From: Prosopocoilus inquinatus
Taxonomy: Eukaryota > Arthropoda > Insecta > Coleoptera > Lucanidae
Length of the DNA: 64,000 nt
NCBI GenBank assembly: GCA_036172665.1
Contig: CM069876.1
Coordinates: 5,704,001 to 5,768,000 of the forward strand
Direction: 5' to 3'
This document shows positions 43,779 to 55,972 of this stretch, piece by piece. The notes under the pieces were generated by a model. That model saw nothing but the letters and a program-made list of their open reading frames with translations. It made no database searches and had not been told where the DNA came from. Numbering within the stretch: the stretch's first letter is position 1; every line of letters begins with the position of its first letter. The translations under genes and the position numbers were made by a program.

Positions 43779-44090
43779 TAGGGTTGCCCTCACGTCCCGT
43801 ATACATATACGGGACTGTCACCGTATTTCACTAGCCAGTCCCGTATTACTAATTGTCCCGTTTTGTCCTGTTTTATATCTAAACTCTGCCTGAAGGAATT
43901 TCCTAATCATAACTCAAAGGTCTCATAAAAGAAACAGGTTGTCAGTGGAGATAATATAATATTTTCCATCGCTTGGTAATGAATAAAAAAGTACCTTGTA
44001 CTGTGTCAGAATATCGTCTGCAACAATATAGTTTGGTGGAAAAAGACTTTTATCATTATGTGAAAGAAGAAAATGATATAGGAGTGGAGT
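43779..44090 (+). mobile_element. Probable hAT 5' terminus with a decayed coding start
   Basis: TAGGGTTGCCCTCACGTCCC followed by the perfect hairpin around TCCCGTATACATATACGGGA (43795-43814), with further GTCCCGTATT repeats, resembles the CAGGGTTGCC...CCCGT ends of insect hAT elements. An ATG at 43981 opens 36 codons beginning MNKKVPCTVSEYRLQQY. This may be the remnant of a transposase N-terminus but is not identifiable. No right end was found. Confidence 0.4.
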
Positions 44091-44627
44091 AATTAAGAAT
44101 GTAATATCAGGTTTAAAATATAATTGGATTAGCCCTGCATCTTTTCTAGAGTATTATTTTACGTGTTCATTTTATTACTGCTTACACTTTATTCATTTTT
44201 ATCAGAGTAAAGTAAACCATTGCCTATCCGCTTTTTTTCTTATTTAGCTCTTAAACATCCCGTCGCACAGTGGCCTAGAATGAATATTTAACGCGAAATA
44301 ATTCCAGAAATTAAGTCTGCATATACAAATGAAAATAATTCTGTTAATAAACATCACAAAGAATATGAAAAGAATATAGGTTTGCATAAATATTGTTTTA
44401 GTTCTGAATAAGCGATTGTCAAACTTATTAATTTATTAAATCGTCATTCGTGTTGTCATTAGTCGTCTTTGATATATCTTGCTTTTTAAAGTTATCTATG
44501 TTTATTTCTATGTTGTGTTATATTTTTTGCAATGATAATCATGTACTGAATATGTAATACATTTGTTACTATTCTGTCTTTAATGCAAATATTTTTTTGG
44601 CTTGCCAAATTACTTGCGTGTCAAACA
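44091..44627. other. No recognisable gene
   Basis: AT-rich continuation that may belong to the hAT relic; no motif seen. Confidence 0.4.
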
Positions 44628-45275
44628 AAAATAATTTCAGAAATTAAGTGGACCCACAAAAAAAGCCAGATGTTTGCAGATGTGGAAATGTACGTTTTTA
44701 AAATCAGTGTATATTAAAAATTCATTATTAAAAAAAAAACAAAATGCAACTGTGTGCAACATTCTTATTTTTTATTTTTTTTTGTTGAGGTGCACTACAA
44801 CTGATAACCACACGGACTTGCTATGAAAAATAAATATTGGAAGAGATCTGAACTCTTTTCTTAACTGAAACAAATATATTATTAAATGAAATAAAAATCT
44901 TAACTTACAGTTCCCTATTACATGCCTCGGAACCCTCGCTCTGCATGTAAAACTAGGGTTTCCCCTATTAAATTATTTTAAATCTATGATTTTAAAAATT
45001 AAATAGACTCACAAAAAGATAGGTCTTTGCAGATTTTGAAATGTCCTTTTTTATGATTAGTGCATATTCAGAATACAATATTTAAGAAAGTAAATGCGTC
45101 CATGTGCGACTTTCCAACTCATTTTTTTTTTTTTTAGGAACGCGCATCACTAAACATAACCAATATTATAACTACATTTACATAGACCTGTTTCATGGAT
45201 GTTAAGAACAAGAATAGTTGAAGTGATCCGAACTCTTTTTAGATAAAATAAATATATTATTGAATAAAATAAAAA
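44628..45275. repeat. Diverged tandem duplication, units of about 280 bp
   Basis: Unit 1 (about 44628-44905) and unit 2 (about 44984-45275) align from AAATTAAGTGGACCCAC/AAATTAAATAGACTCAC through to GATCTGAACTCTTTT/GATCCGAACTCTTTT and AAATATATTATT. Similarity is partial, so the duplication is old. Non-coding. Confidence 0.65.
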
Positions 45276-45571
45276 CAATATCCGATTTACAATTAAATTC
45301 CGCAGAAAAATTGATGTACCACAAATAAAATATATGGTTCGTTTGTTAAATTAGTTTTTATTTTCAAATGAACAAAACATGTACATGATGCATTATTAAT
45401 TTAAAGAATTATTAACGTTCTCTAAGAAAAGAACCACAAAATGCTTCTTCATTGTTATTTAATTTAGGAAAGAATTAGTTGAAGTTTATAATAATCTAAT
45501 AATAAATTTACATATTAATATTGAAGCAAATCTTTTTTTTACTTATTCTTATATTCTTAGGAGCTTGTATA

Positions 45572-47811
45572 TACAGGATGGCCCAACGATGCGTATTTCT
45601 TCTGTGAGGCTTATGGGAAAAAATCTATAAAGAATTTTATACTAGACAATACGCGGCATATTGTAAAATTATTTTGAACTATACAGAGTGATCAGAAAAA
45701 TGGTGGTTCGTGGAAACTTATTTTTTTTAAATGGAACATCCTGTATATTTTTAGATATTTGGATGCGCCACAGTAAGCTGATTACAGCGGTTTAAAGATA
45801 TATTGATTTTATTGAATAACTTTCATAAAATAATTTTTTTTTCTTGAAGAATTTTGCAAAAATTCAGTAAATTTGAATTTCTGATTAATGAGGTAACACA
45901 GACCAACGAAAATTTAACACGATATTTTTAGGACTTTGGCCTTTATGAAAATATGAACAAAATTAAGATATCATTTTGCATTATACTGAGCGATCGATAG
46001 ATAGATATTTATTTTGTAACAATGTACATAGTTACAATCGTCAAAAAACATATACAATTAGCAGACAACCCGTAAATGCGAGTGAAATAAATAATACAAT
46101 ACTTCAAGAGTATATAACAAAGATATACAGATAAAAAATTTTGTATAAATAAAATAACGTGTAAATAAAAAAGTGTATAAATAAAATAAGTGTAAATAGG
46201 TACGTACAATCACAAATAAGTAATATAAAAAATGTTGTAAAATCAACAGAGTCAATTATGTAAATACGCACGCAAAAAGACAAATAAGTAAATAGATTTT
46301 AGAAAATAACACATAATAATAAAAAATAATAATAATAATAATCACAGTAATGATGAAGATAGAAAAAAAAAACATACAGTAGAAAATGTAAAAAGGTCGG
46401 GGTATGTTAAAGTTTGATATCACAGTCCAGATAGTCTTTAATACTATAAAAAACTTTGTCTAAAAGAAACGATTTCACCCATTTTTCAAACATCTTACAG
46501 TTCATTTGCCTCACTTGAGTTGGGAGCTTGTTATAAAATTTAACGCACAAATAATTTGGTCCTGTTTGCGACCTTTTAATTCGGTGGTACGGAATGCTTA
46601 CGTCGTCCTGAGCTCTTGTGTTGTAAGTATGAAATTCGCTATTGTGAGAAAACTTTACAGAATTTTTACGTACGTGTAACAAGCAGGCAAGTATAAAAAG
46701 CGATGGTATTGTAAGTATACAGTGAACTTTGAAAATTGGGCGGCAAGTTTCGTTGTAAGGAACTCCAGCTAATGCTCTAATTGCTTCTTTTTGTAGCAAA
46801 AAAATTTTTCCGGCGTCAGACGAATTTCCCCATATTAATATGCCATAACTCGCATAACTCGCCTCGATACTTACGAAACATTCGGTATGTCGTTTTTTTT
46901 TAATGGAACGGCCTACTTTTTATTTCCGAAATGGATAGCACTTAAATGTAGCTTTCTGCTGATATAGGTTATATACCTTTTTTTTTAATAATTTCGTCAC
47001 TAGAAATTTTCTTTTTATAAGTATTTCTATGGTCGGCGTTTTAAACTATACACCCAGTATTGCTACTTTCCTACCTAAATTCAATCATTCGAAGTCATTT
47101 TGCATCATTTGATTCTACTTTCAAAGATCTCTAATTTGAATACCTCCGCGATAGGATTTATTTTACCAAAAATAAAAAATAATTTAAAACAGGCCATTGA
47201 AATAATTGTAAAAAGAAAATTTTTAGTGACGAAATTATTAAAAATAAAGATATATAACCTTATATCAGCAGAAAGCTACATTTAAGTGCTATCTATTTCT
47301 GAAATAAAAAGTAGGCCGTTCTATTGAAAAAAAATAAGATACCAAATGTTTCATAAGTAACGATCTTTCGGTATAATGCAAAAAGGTATCTTAATTTTGT
47401 TCACATTTTCATAAAGGCCAAAGTCTCAAAAATATCGTGTCAGATTTTCGTTCGTCTATGTTATCTCATTAATCAAAAATTCATATTCAAACTGACTGAA
47501 TTTTTGCAAAATTCTTCAAGAAAGAAAATTATTTTATGAAAGTTATTCAATAAAATGTAATATATCTTTATACCGCTGTAATCTGTTCATTGCGGCGCAT
47601 CCAAATATCTAAAAATATACAGGGTATTCCATTCCATTTAAGAAAAAAATAGTTTCCACGAACCACGATTTTTCTGATCACTCTGCATACTTAAAAATAA
47701 TTTTACAATATGCCGCGTATTGTCTATTATAAAATTCTTTATCGATTTTTTTTTGTAATTTCTTTCCTATAGGCCTCACAGAAGAAATACGCATCGTTGG
47801 GCCACCCTGTA
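45572..47811 (-). mobile_element. Palindromic element E, copy 2, inverted and interrupted
   Basis: The ends are CAGGATGGCCCAACGATGCG (45574) and ...CGTTGGGCCACCCTG (47809), with TA on both sides. The asymmetric centre is in the opposite orientation to copy 1. The left arm is split at 46000-46863 by a reverse transcriptase insertion flanked by TCGATA. Removing the insertion leaves about 1.37 kb, the size of copy 1. Confidence 0.88.
46000..46863 (-). pseudogene. 3' end of a non-LTR retrotransposon inserted in element E copy 2
   Basis: Minus-strand coding runs from 46863 to 46407 and includes YGILIWGNSSDAGKIF, then ALAGVPYNETCRPIF (the conserved C-terminal block after the reverse transcriptase) and FYNKLPTQVRQMN near the C-terminus. 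The 3' UTR carries AATAAATATC and ends at 46000. The 6-bp string TCGATA stands on both sides (45994-45999 and 46864-46869) and is single in copy 1, so it is the target duplication. It is 5'-truncated to 864 bp. Confidence 0.85.
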
Positions 47812-48002
47812 CATTCATAAAAAGATTATTTGTTCAGAACACGAGTAGTTGAATACAGTCGTGTCACGGTTCGTGTTTTGTATTCCTTTTGTCCAGATTG
47901 TTTAAAATTTGGCTAAAAGAGTAATCGTTAGTAAAGTAAACAGAGATGGGTAAATCTGTTTCTTACGCTACTGTCTCTTTTACAAAGTATAAGGTCCACC
48001 TT

Positions 48003-48785
48003 TTCTTGTCTCTCCAAAATTGTAATATTGTTTATGATGCTGCCATCTTTGTGCAACAAAAGCCATAATTTCAATTTTTGGCCTGTAGTAGGCTATACTC
48101 GTAAGCTTTCAGGTAATGCCTAATTTTACACAAGATTGTTTACGGGCTGGTTGAAAAGTAACTTCTATTCGAACTGATTTCAACTGTCGAAAAGTCATGT
48201 TTTTTAAATGGAAAGCCTAGTACATTTTTATACCATAAGAATCAGAATTAAATGTTCTTTCGAACCATATTAGCAATCCCTATACCCATCTCTTACCTTT
48301 TTCTTTCTATTCATGATTTTCTCTTTGACACATCAATTTTTTCACTGTTCAATATTATTCCTGAAAGTGTGCTATGAAAATTTAACAAACTGAGTTTTTT
48401 TAAATTAATTTTGGACTGTAATTTCAATTTCATTTTATAAACCGAGAAATAATATTTAAATACGTATTTATCATCTGAACTTTTTATTTACATATGCCGC
48501 ATGTATTAGAATTCTTGGTATGACTTTTTACTCATTTACAAAGAGAAATTTATTTGGTATAAAAATATACTAGGCTTTCCATTTAAAAAAAACATCACTT
48601 TTCGACAGTTGAAATTAGTTCGAATAGAAGTTACTTTTTAACCAGCCTGTAAACAATCAAGTACAAAACTGGGCACGGTCTGAAAGAATGTAACTATATC
48701 CTACTATAGGCCAAAAATTAGCATCGTGGTTTTTGTCGCACAAAGATGCCATTATCATAAACAAAGTTCTGCAAGTCTGAGCTTT
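48003..48785. mobile_element. Palindromic MITE, about 0.78 kb
   Basis: GTTTATGATGCTGCCATCTT on the left pairs with AAGATGCCATTATCATAAAC on the right, and the inner arms TTCAACTGTCGAAAAGT and ACTTTTCGACAGTTGAA continue inward. Non-coding. No clear target duplication was found. Confidence 0.75.
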
Positions 48786-49129
48786 TTTTTTTAAAACTGG
48801 AAATACCTCGGAAACGGTTACTTTTTCTTATATCACATGTTGCACAAAATATTTTTAGAATTTCATGAAGATTTCAAAAATGCATTAAAAAATGAGGTAT
48901 TCCATTGAAAATAAGAAATTTGACAGCAACTTCCGGTATAAGCGGAAGTGTCCATAACTTGAAGATATTATATTTTGATAGATCCTTATCGTTACCTTAT
49001 AACTGCAAAATATGAAACGGAAATTCAAAGAAGAAGTCCGTAAACTTTTAATAAATGTGTTGCCTGAATCTCCCTGTATATTATAAATAAATAACTAAAT
49101 TTTATTTCTTTAACTCTGAGTCGCTGAGG
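48786..49129. other. No recognisable gene
   Basis: Contains CTCCCTGTATATTA (about 49071-49084), which looks like the right end of a CAGGG-type element whose left end I could not find. Confidence 0.4.
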
Positions 49130-49575
49130 CCCAGTTGTACCAAGGCAGTTCAAGAGGACGCTCAACTGAACCAGGTTCAAAGTAAACACAATCGCATCAA
49201 ATTTTACTTAGGCCGAGTTTTACAATCACGGTTTAACTTTGAGCCGAAGCTTAAACCCTTCACAACAATTGTTGAAATAATCGTTGCTAAGGGTTTAAGC
49301 CTCAGCTCAAAGTTGAGCTGCAATTGTAAAACTGGACCTTAGGGAATGCATTAATTGCCATATGTTCTTAAAACCTAAGCGAATTTGTTTACTTTAAACC
49401 TGGTTCAACCGAACGTCCCCTTGAGGGCCACTTGTACCAAGCCGGTTCAAGGGGACGTTCAATTGTACCAGGTTCAACCAATTCGTATAGGATTTTAAGG
49501 ACATGTGGCTATTAATGCATTCCTAAATAAAATTTGATGCGATTGTGTCACTTTGAACCTGGTTCAGTTGAACTG
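49130..49575. repeat. Compound palindromic repeat
   Basis: Several inverted segments are nested. AACCCTTCACAACAATTGTTG sits opposite CGTTGCTAAGGGTTTAAGCC. CCAGTTGTACCAAGG ends recur at 49133 and 49431. GGACGTTC and GAACGTCCCC face each other near 49410-49465. The structure suggests two adjacent or nested palindromic MITEs of one family. Confidence 0.65.
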
Positions 49576-50295
49576 CTGCTTAAGTATCAAAGCATACTTT
49601 TCTTTCAATAGTTAAACTACGTCTTACAATTTAATTTATAATGGGAAATTTTTAAATGAGCTACAAATAAATTTTTGATCTATGAAAATGTGCATTAATT
49701 TATCTAAACAAGCTATATTTAAATTTTTATTCCTCAAATAAACTAATTGGTTTATAAAACCAGATCCACATCTTAATACTAACACGGCAACAGAATTATC
49801 GAACATTACATCTGAAAATACTGAGTGAAGATCTTTTTTTCTAATTGATCTATCATTTTAACTAAGTGTCATTTAATATTGATTCATAAATAAGTAGGTA
49901 CACTTTTGTCGATATTAGAGTAACAGCGTAAACACTATTCGGGCCTTTCGATGCAACTGTTACTCTAAATGCAATATTTTTGTTTATGCGGAACGCGATA
50001 TACTTGTCGATTCCTTAAAATCACTCACTATTGAAAATTATTGACTTACTGAGTGATTATTTAGAAATAAAATATATAAATATGGAGCTACCTGTCCAAC
50101 TTTATTAATTAGTAAAATTTATTATTATTTGATATACAAAATATATCGTTCATTGTGCAACCCAAAACAAAAGAAAAACACCAATGACTATTTTTTAACT
50201 GCTTATTTTACATTTTTTTGGTGTTCACATTTTGTATCCTAAATTAAATTTCAAATGCCTAAACTGTTTTACAAGTGCTCAGTTACATTAACCAC
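49576..50295. other. No recognisable gene
   Basis: AT-rich, no repeat or coding sequence recognised. Confidence 0.5.
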
Positions 50296-51674
50296 CGATG
50301 AGAAGTTAGCAATAAAATTCCAGCAATAAAATTATGAAATTTCAAAACGCTGCCACCGCTAAAATAACGATCACAGATCAATAATATTTAATCTATTACA
50401 AAGAGTATAATGTGTAGATTCCCATCATATGAAGAAACTGAAAAAATATTTGATATTAAGTTAACTATGACTGTTTAAACCAGCATAAGTCATTATTGAT
50501 ATATCGCACCAAAACAATTGCTTTCACTGAAAATTTTCACGTAGTCATAAAGTAAACATACATATCTGTTTAATAATGCCTTCAGAAAGTTTTAGCCGGT
50601 TGATTTGAAGTAATTAGAAATTAATTAAAAGTGGCGCTCGGACCAATGAAACAGTACCAATTATTACAAAGTAATAAGTTGTGACATTGACAAGAGTAAA
50701 ACAATATTAACTTTACATTGTCCCTTCTGAATTATTTTGTACTTAAAAAATCGAGATTTGTACAAACAAAAGGAATGTTCATAAGATGCATGTTCTGGGC
50801 CAGAAAATGCATCTCATGAAAATTCTTTTTATTAAAAGATTTTTACAAAACTCAGACAAAAACACCTTTTATAATAAACAAATAAACCAAAATTAATGTT
50901 TTCAAATACATACACGGTTTTCAAATGTTTTGTTCTTGAAACACAGCCATCTTAATGAATTTGTAAAAAATCAAAATATCTTCTTTATTTATTAATTTCC
51001 GATAAAATGATAAAGAATAATTTTAATTCGGAATTTTATTCTCTATCGATTGGTCAAATAATATACATGGTGTTCTATTAAAAAAAAAGTGTTCTTTTCC
51101 CTTTATTTCATAAATGCGATGTTCAATTGTTTTTTTTGAATGCATCGTTGCAATCAGGACGAAAGATACTTACTAATTTGCTAATTTAATTGTATCTGTA
51201 ACTTTAATAACAAAATAGTTTGCAATAGTGCCGAGTTATTTTTAAACAGTCTGTATAGGGTGATCAAAGTTAGTAATCCAGTAATCGCGAATGATTAAAG
51301 CTTAAATAAAAATACTATGATGCACAAATAATATGTGGGAAGAAGAAAAATTTGCAAATAGAAAAGATGGTTGGAGATAGATGTCTAAAAATATCGATTC
51401 ACGATTCGAATAAAGCCCTTCTGAATTAAGAGAAAATCCAATATAAACCGCAAGTTTTAACAAATTTTCAGCATTAAAAGTGTTATTTAACGAGTTATCA
51501 CAAGAGGTACTTTGCTACTTGAATTTTTAAAGTTGGGGTTGTTATAGCTTAGAGATGGGGGATTGAAAATTACACCCTCAAATGATGATCTAAAAATAAA
51601 AATCGACCTGAGAATTCTTCCTTTTCCTAACCATTTTACAGAATTTATCCGTTACTTTTGGGAAACACTGTATA

Positions 51675-52180
51675 CATACAATAACTTCATAATTATTAAG
51701 GTACGAAATCGTTCAAATCATCAGCAACAATGAACCCACAATTAAGCGGCGATACCAAAAAACAATTACGCATCGCGTTCTCATAATATCTTCACATGTA
51801 AACTTTTCTTTAATGAAATATTCCGTATTTTTTGTTGTGAAACGAAAGAATAGTAAATTCTAAATATAAAGTACTCTTTACTACTTAACCTCAGAACAAA
51901 TAATAAAGGAGTTATTGCGATATTTGTACTCATCATTAAAAAAAAATCATTAAAAATCTGCTACAATTCAGCTAAATTGCAACAGGGTTCTCATAGCGAT
52001 TTCGGCCCTAATTGAGGCCTCATCAGAAGAAGAACAAATCGAGAATTCCACCGTAATCTGACTGATTCGGTCAGCTTACGCATGGACAATGCTTAATTAC
52101 TAATCTTGAGTAAAAGCAGTATATTTTTGCCAATTTGAAAGACTTCGTACCTTCCATAATAACGAAGTTGTTGTGTGCCT
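51675..52180. repeat. Inner foldback unit carrying a ribozyme-like motif
   Basis: AACTTCATAATTATTAAGGTACGAAATC (about 51682-51709) faces GACTTCGTACCTTCCATAATAACGAAGTT (about 52141-52169) in inverted orientation. A CTGTATACATA-type string stands outside on the left and CACCCTGTGTACTC (about 52197) on the right. The unit is about 0.5 kb and non-coding. Confidence 0.5.
51990..52035 (-). ncRNA. Hammerhead ribozyme-like motif, copy 3 (degenerate)
   Basis: On the minus strand CTGATGA (52026-52020) is followed by stem II GGCC/GGCC with loop TCAATTAG (52019-52004) and then GAAA (52003-52000). The core and stem II are perfect. Stem III is poor: the bases after GAAA (TCGCTATGAG) allow only one or two pairs, and the position expected for the cleavage base is not clear. 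Stem I could use GTTCT upstream and AGAAC downstream with unpaired bases between. A decayed ribozyme is likelier than an active one. Confidence 0.35.
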
Positions 52181-52639
52181 ATAACAAAAACTTTGAACAC
52201 CCTGTGTACTCAATGCAAACTTCAGACCTTGGCCATAATTCACAAAGCGCAAAGTAAAGTTTTTTTTTTATTGTTGCAAACGTCACAATTTATTAATTTC
52301 TAATTACTTCAAATCAACCGGCTAAAACTTTCTGAACGCATTATTAAACAGATATGTATGTTTACTTTATGACTACGTGAAAATTTTCAGTGAAAGCAAT
52401 TGTTTTGGTGCGATATATGAATAATGACTTATGCTGGTTTAAATAGGCATAGTTAACTTAATATCAAATATTTTTTCAGTTTCTTCATATGATGGGAATA
52501 TACACATTATACTCTTTGTAATAGATTAAATATTATTGATCTGTGATCATTATTTTAGCGGTGGCAGCGTTTTGAAATTTCATAATTTTATTGCTGGAAT
52601 TTTATTGCTAACTTCTCATCGGTACATTAACCGATGATC

Positions 52640-53792
52640 AAAAAAGAAAAAAGTATTGATCATTTGGATTTGATCATGTAAAAAAGCTCAGTCAGTATTT
52701 TAGAGGACACTTTCAATTTTTTGGCGTACTGAAATCGTAATATTTAGATGTTCGATTAAATACACGCCATTCATAATTAAACTACGTTTTACATCGTAAT
52801 CATTGTCTGAACAACCAACAAAAGAATAAAACTCTAGTTAAACGTTAAACGTAGTTTAAACTTACAGTGAGCAACTCAGCCTAAATGTTTTGTAAATAAA
52901 TCGATGAGACTTGAATTGAACTGTTATTAATGTTTCTGAGACATAACACCCACCGAATATTCATTTAAATTCATGTTTACCCATCAATTAGGCTGGCAAT
53001 CACTTTCAATATATTCACAATCGTCAATTTCATCGTGATATTGCAATTACGATTTTTTTTTAATTATCCGAACCACAAAACGATGTAATGAATCAGGAAG
53101 CTCCTGATTTCTGCTCTCTCGGAAATGTAGATGGTTCTGATTCCGACTTCAAAGAAGTTAACTAATTACTCATGAAAGAAATTTTGCCGATGAATAAAGA
53201 AGTTTTACAACGCCGATGTGGAATCTGCTTCGATGAAGATGCTCGAATCTGTTCATAACATAACGGCGCGTTATTAACAAAGTTCGGGGTTTATTAAAGA
53301 ATATTGTGTGTTGATCAAGTTTTTTTTTTTTTTATTATATGCCGGTCGATCTGTTGGTAATATAATTTTAACAACTTTTATGTAGTTACCTCCTACTAGT
53401 TTTCGTGAAACAGCTTCGTCGCTCGCAGTAGGTAGTCACGTTGTATGTCCGTTTGTTTCTGGAAACAGAGACTATTTAAATACTTCGCCATGTGGTTGCA
53501 AGTTTTTTTTTTGCGAAAAGCTTTGTCTTTTTTCCAAATTTCTATAGTGTTTAATGACGTAAATGATCTTGCAATAAAAGACATTTATAAACACATGATC
53601 AAAACAACAAATAAGGAAGCAAGAATAACTCAGATACTAAATGAAAGCAATGAATAACAAACAATGATTCAGTGTGCCGTTCAACAATATTTTTTTATTG
53701 TCCGCATGGAGTAGTGAAGAAATTATTATTGAAATATATATATATATATTATTGAGGCAGTAAGTGACTTTTAGAAAAGAAAATGAAACTAA
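52640..53792. other. No recognisable gene
   Basis: An open frame of about 70 codons on the minus strand (53396-53584, ending FQKQTDIQRDYLLRATKLFH) and an acidic plus-strand stretch near 53090-53256 look coding-like but match nothing I know. An (AT)n microsatellite lies at about 53735-53750. Confidence 0.35.
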
Positions 53793-55098
53793 TACAGTGT
53801 GTCGCTAAACCTATGTCTTTAATTGAAACTACAAATAGTGGTCAAAAAAAGAAGCAAAATTTGTTATACAACTATTGGTCAGATAGCTATAATAATGCAG
53901 ATAAAAACTATTTTACTTTTTTATAGAAATTGTTTGAGGGTCGCTGAATGCAGCTTAAATGGTTGGTTTTCAACTATTCTTCGACGTTCAGGGTCATAAA
54001 AAGTCATAAAAACGCAGACCATGACCGAATGCACAGATATTCTACTTAAGACACGTTAAGTATCGTGTTGTTTATTAATTCTAAAAGCAGATAAATTTTG
54101 TAACTATGTAAGTTCTTAATAGTTTAAAATATTCTGTGCGTGTTGTATTAATTGTTAATTGGTTTTGTGCTAATCTGTACTTTAACAGTTAAATTTAAAA
54201 AATTCAATCTAAAGGCGATCGAAAAAGAGGAAATTCTTACATCATGTTAATTTGTAAATTGCCAATTTACAATGTTGATTACTAATGTTATTGTATTTGT
54301 TCAGCAAAAATTAATTTGTTTCTTTATTAAAACTACGACGAAAAGACGAAATATACGTCTGCACTAGGCGAGAGTTTTTTATGTTTTTATTGGTTTAAGC
54401 CGACGCAGAAATTCAGGTTCAATTTTATATTTATAAAAACATGTGTTTTGTGTTGGAATGTAAACAGTTAATAAAATACTTCGATTGAGAGCTAGCGAAG
54501 TTATGCAATCACTTATTTTGAACCCATCGATTATGTGTGTACAGGCAATCTAATTAATTAAAATTTTTTTTATCGTACTCATACTCCAATTCTTGCTTTC
54601 CGTTTTTATAATAGGAATAGTTTCTGCTCTTGCAATACTTATTCTGCAGCTATTAGAGCGATAATTAAAACATAATTTCACGCATTTTCAACGCAGTTAC
54701 AAAACTAGAGTACGAAGATGTTTAATTACTTTAGCAAAAATCTAACGAAGATTAGGTACTCGTTTTTAACATAATTGTTATTGTCTATTACAAAGAAGCA
54801 AACGCTCTTACTTATCTCGTGTTGAAAATGCAAATAAATGAAACAATAAGACCTTGACCGAGTTCTTCTAAACGTAAATAAAAAGTTTTATTGCGGTTTA
54901 TTGCTTTTATCGGAATAAATTGCTGAAACAAGTCGTAAACCAAGCAGAGGTTTCAAACCAAAGGGACTGCACTTGCTTGTGATAGATCAGTTTTTCATTT
55001 TTGGACAAAAAAATTCAGATTTGGAGAATTAATCTCTTACGTAATGAGGAACTTCAGTCAACTGTCATTTAGAGACAGAGGTTTTGAGACACCCTGTA
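53793..55098 (+). mobile_element. Family C non-autonomous TIR element, copy 2
   Basis: Collinear with 4723-6048. The ends are TACAGTGTGTCGCTAAACC and, as complement of the right end, TACAGGGTGTCTCAAAACC, giving imperfect inverted repeats of about 37 bp. Small indels distinguish the copies. No transposase frame. Confidence 0.75.
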
Positions 55099-55970
55099 GA
55101 TGTAATCTGCTATTGAAAATAAATCAAATTTGCAAACTGTCAGTTTCTAAAAACCTTCTCTATAAAATGCTATCTGGGTTCGGATGTAGGAAATAAAACA
55201 AACTATTACGTTAGAGACTATTGCAGTTTTTATTATTTACTAACTCTCTAGTACCTTGAATCAGTCACGTTAAAAAATACACGGCTTGCGTTGTAATCTT
55301 TGCTAGATTCTACAATGAAATTGGATCTAACCTCCTAACACAAATAGTTTTTTAAAAACTAGATACGTATCTCAGTAAATTACTTCTTCTTGATCACAAG
55401 AGAAGTGAAAAACTTTTGCGGTTAGGAGGTTAAATCGAATTTCATTGTACTGCAAACCTCAATCTCCAATACATTTAAACTTTGCTAGATTCTGTTTTAA
55501 TACCTAATTAGATCAAGTTTAAATTTAATTAAGAAGTTTAAGGAACATCTTTCTAAGAAGCCTGTATTGGACATTGCTGCATCAGAGATAAAGAAAATAT
55601 CTTCCATTGTAAATCTAAGTCTTTTACTCTTTTTTGATTGTTGGATTGTTTGTGACAGAGTGCAGTTTTAAGAAATTTTATTTACTTTAGATTCGGCAGA
55701 GTATATGTATAATACAGCTGCGTTATAATATGACTTCTGTTATTTGCCAGTTCGAAATTTAAACGACGAACTCTGTTTCTTATGCCCGATTTTTTCATCT
55801 CCTGATAAATTTATCTACCAAGTAATATCCTTGGAAACAAATATCAATATAATGCTTTCCAGGGATAATAGCTGACAGATAAATTTTTCAGGAGGTGAAG
55901 AAATCGTCAAGTGCAATCTTATGCATAGTTTATGAGCTTCCGAGCTAAGTTCATGTTGTCTAGTTACATA
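55099..55970. repeat. Non-coding stretch with two small palindromes
   Basis: Palindrome 1 at about 55311-55447 (ACAATGAAATTGGATCTAAC facing its complement ending TTTCATTGTA). Palindrome 2 at about 55789-55909 (CGATTTTTTCATCTCCTGA facing TCAGGAGGTGAAGAAATCG). No coding frame recognised. Confidence 0.6.
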
Positions 55971-55972
55971 TA

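Larger units (their letters stand above)
50296..52625. mobile_element. Large inverted-repeat element, ~330-bp arms 1.66 kb apart
   Basis: The left arm (about 50296-50628) and right arm (about 52289-52625) are inverted copies, for example CCGGTTGATTTGAAGTAATT at 50598 against AATTACTTCAAATCAACCGG at 52303. The interior carries other small repeat ends (TACATGGTG at 51065, CACTGTATACATA at 51667) and the hammerhead-like motif near 52.0 kb. No transposase frame is present. The interior may have been filled by later insertions. Confidence 0.75.

Noticed and set aside
43795..43814. Perfect palindrome as a possible transcription-factor operator
   Set aside because: It sits at the start of a hAT-like terminus with further CCCGT repeats, so a subterminal transposon repeat is the simpler reading.
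53090..53584. Coding-like stretches (an acidic plus-strand frame and a minus-strand frame ending in ATKLFH)
   Set aside because: Short, without known motifs, start context or splice signals I would trust; kept only as a remark in the region entry.
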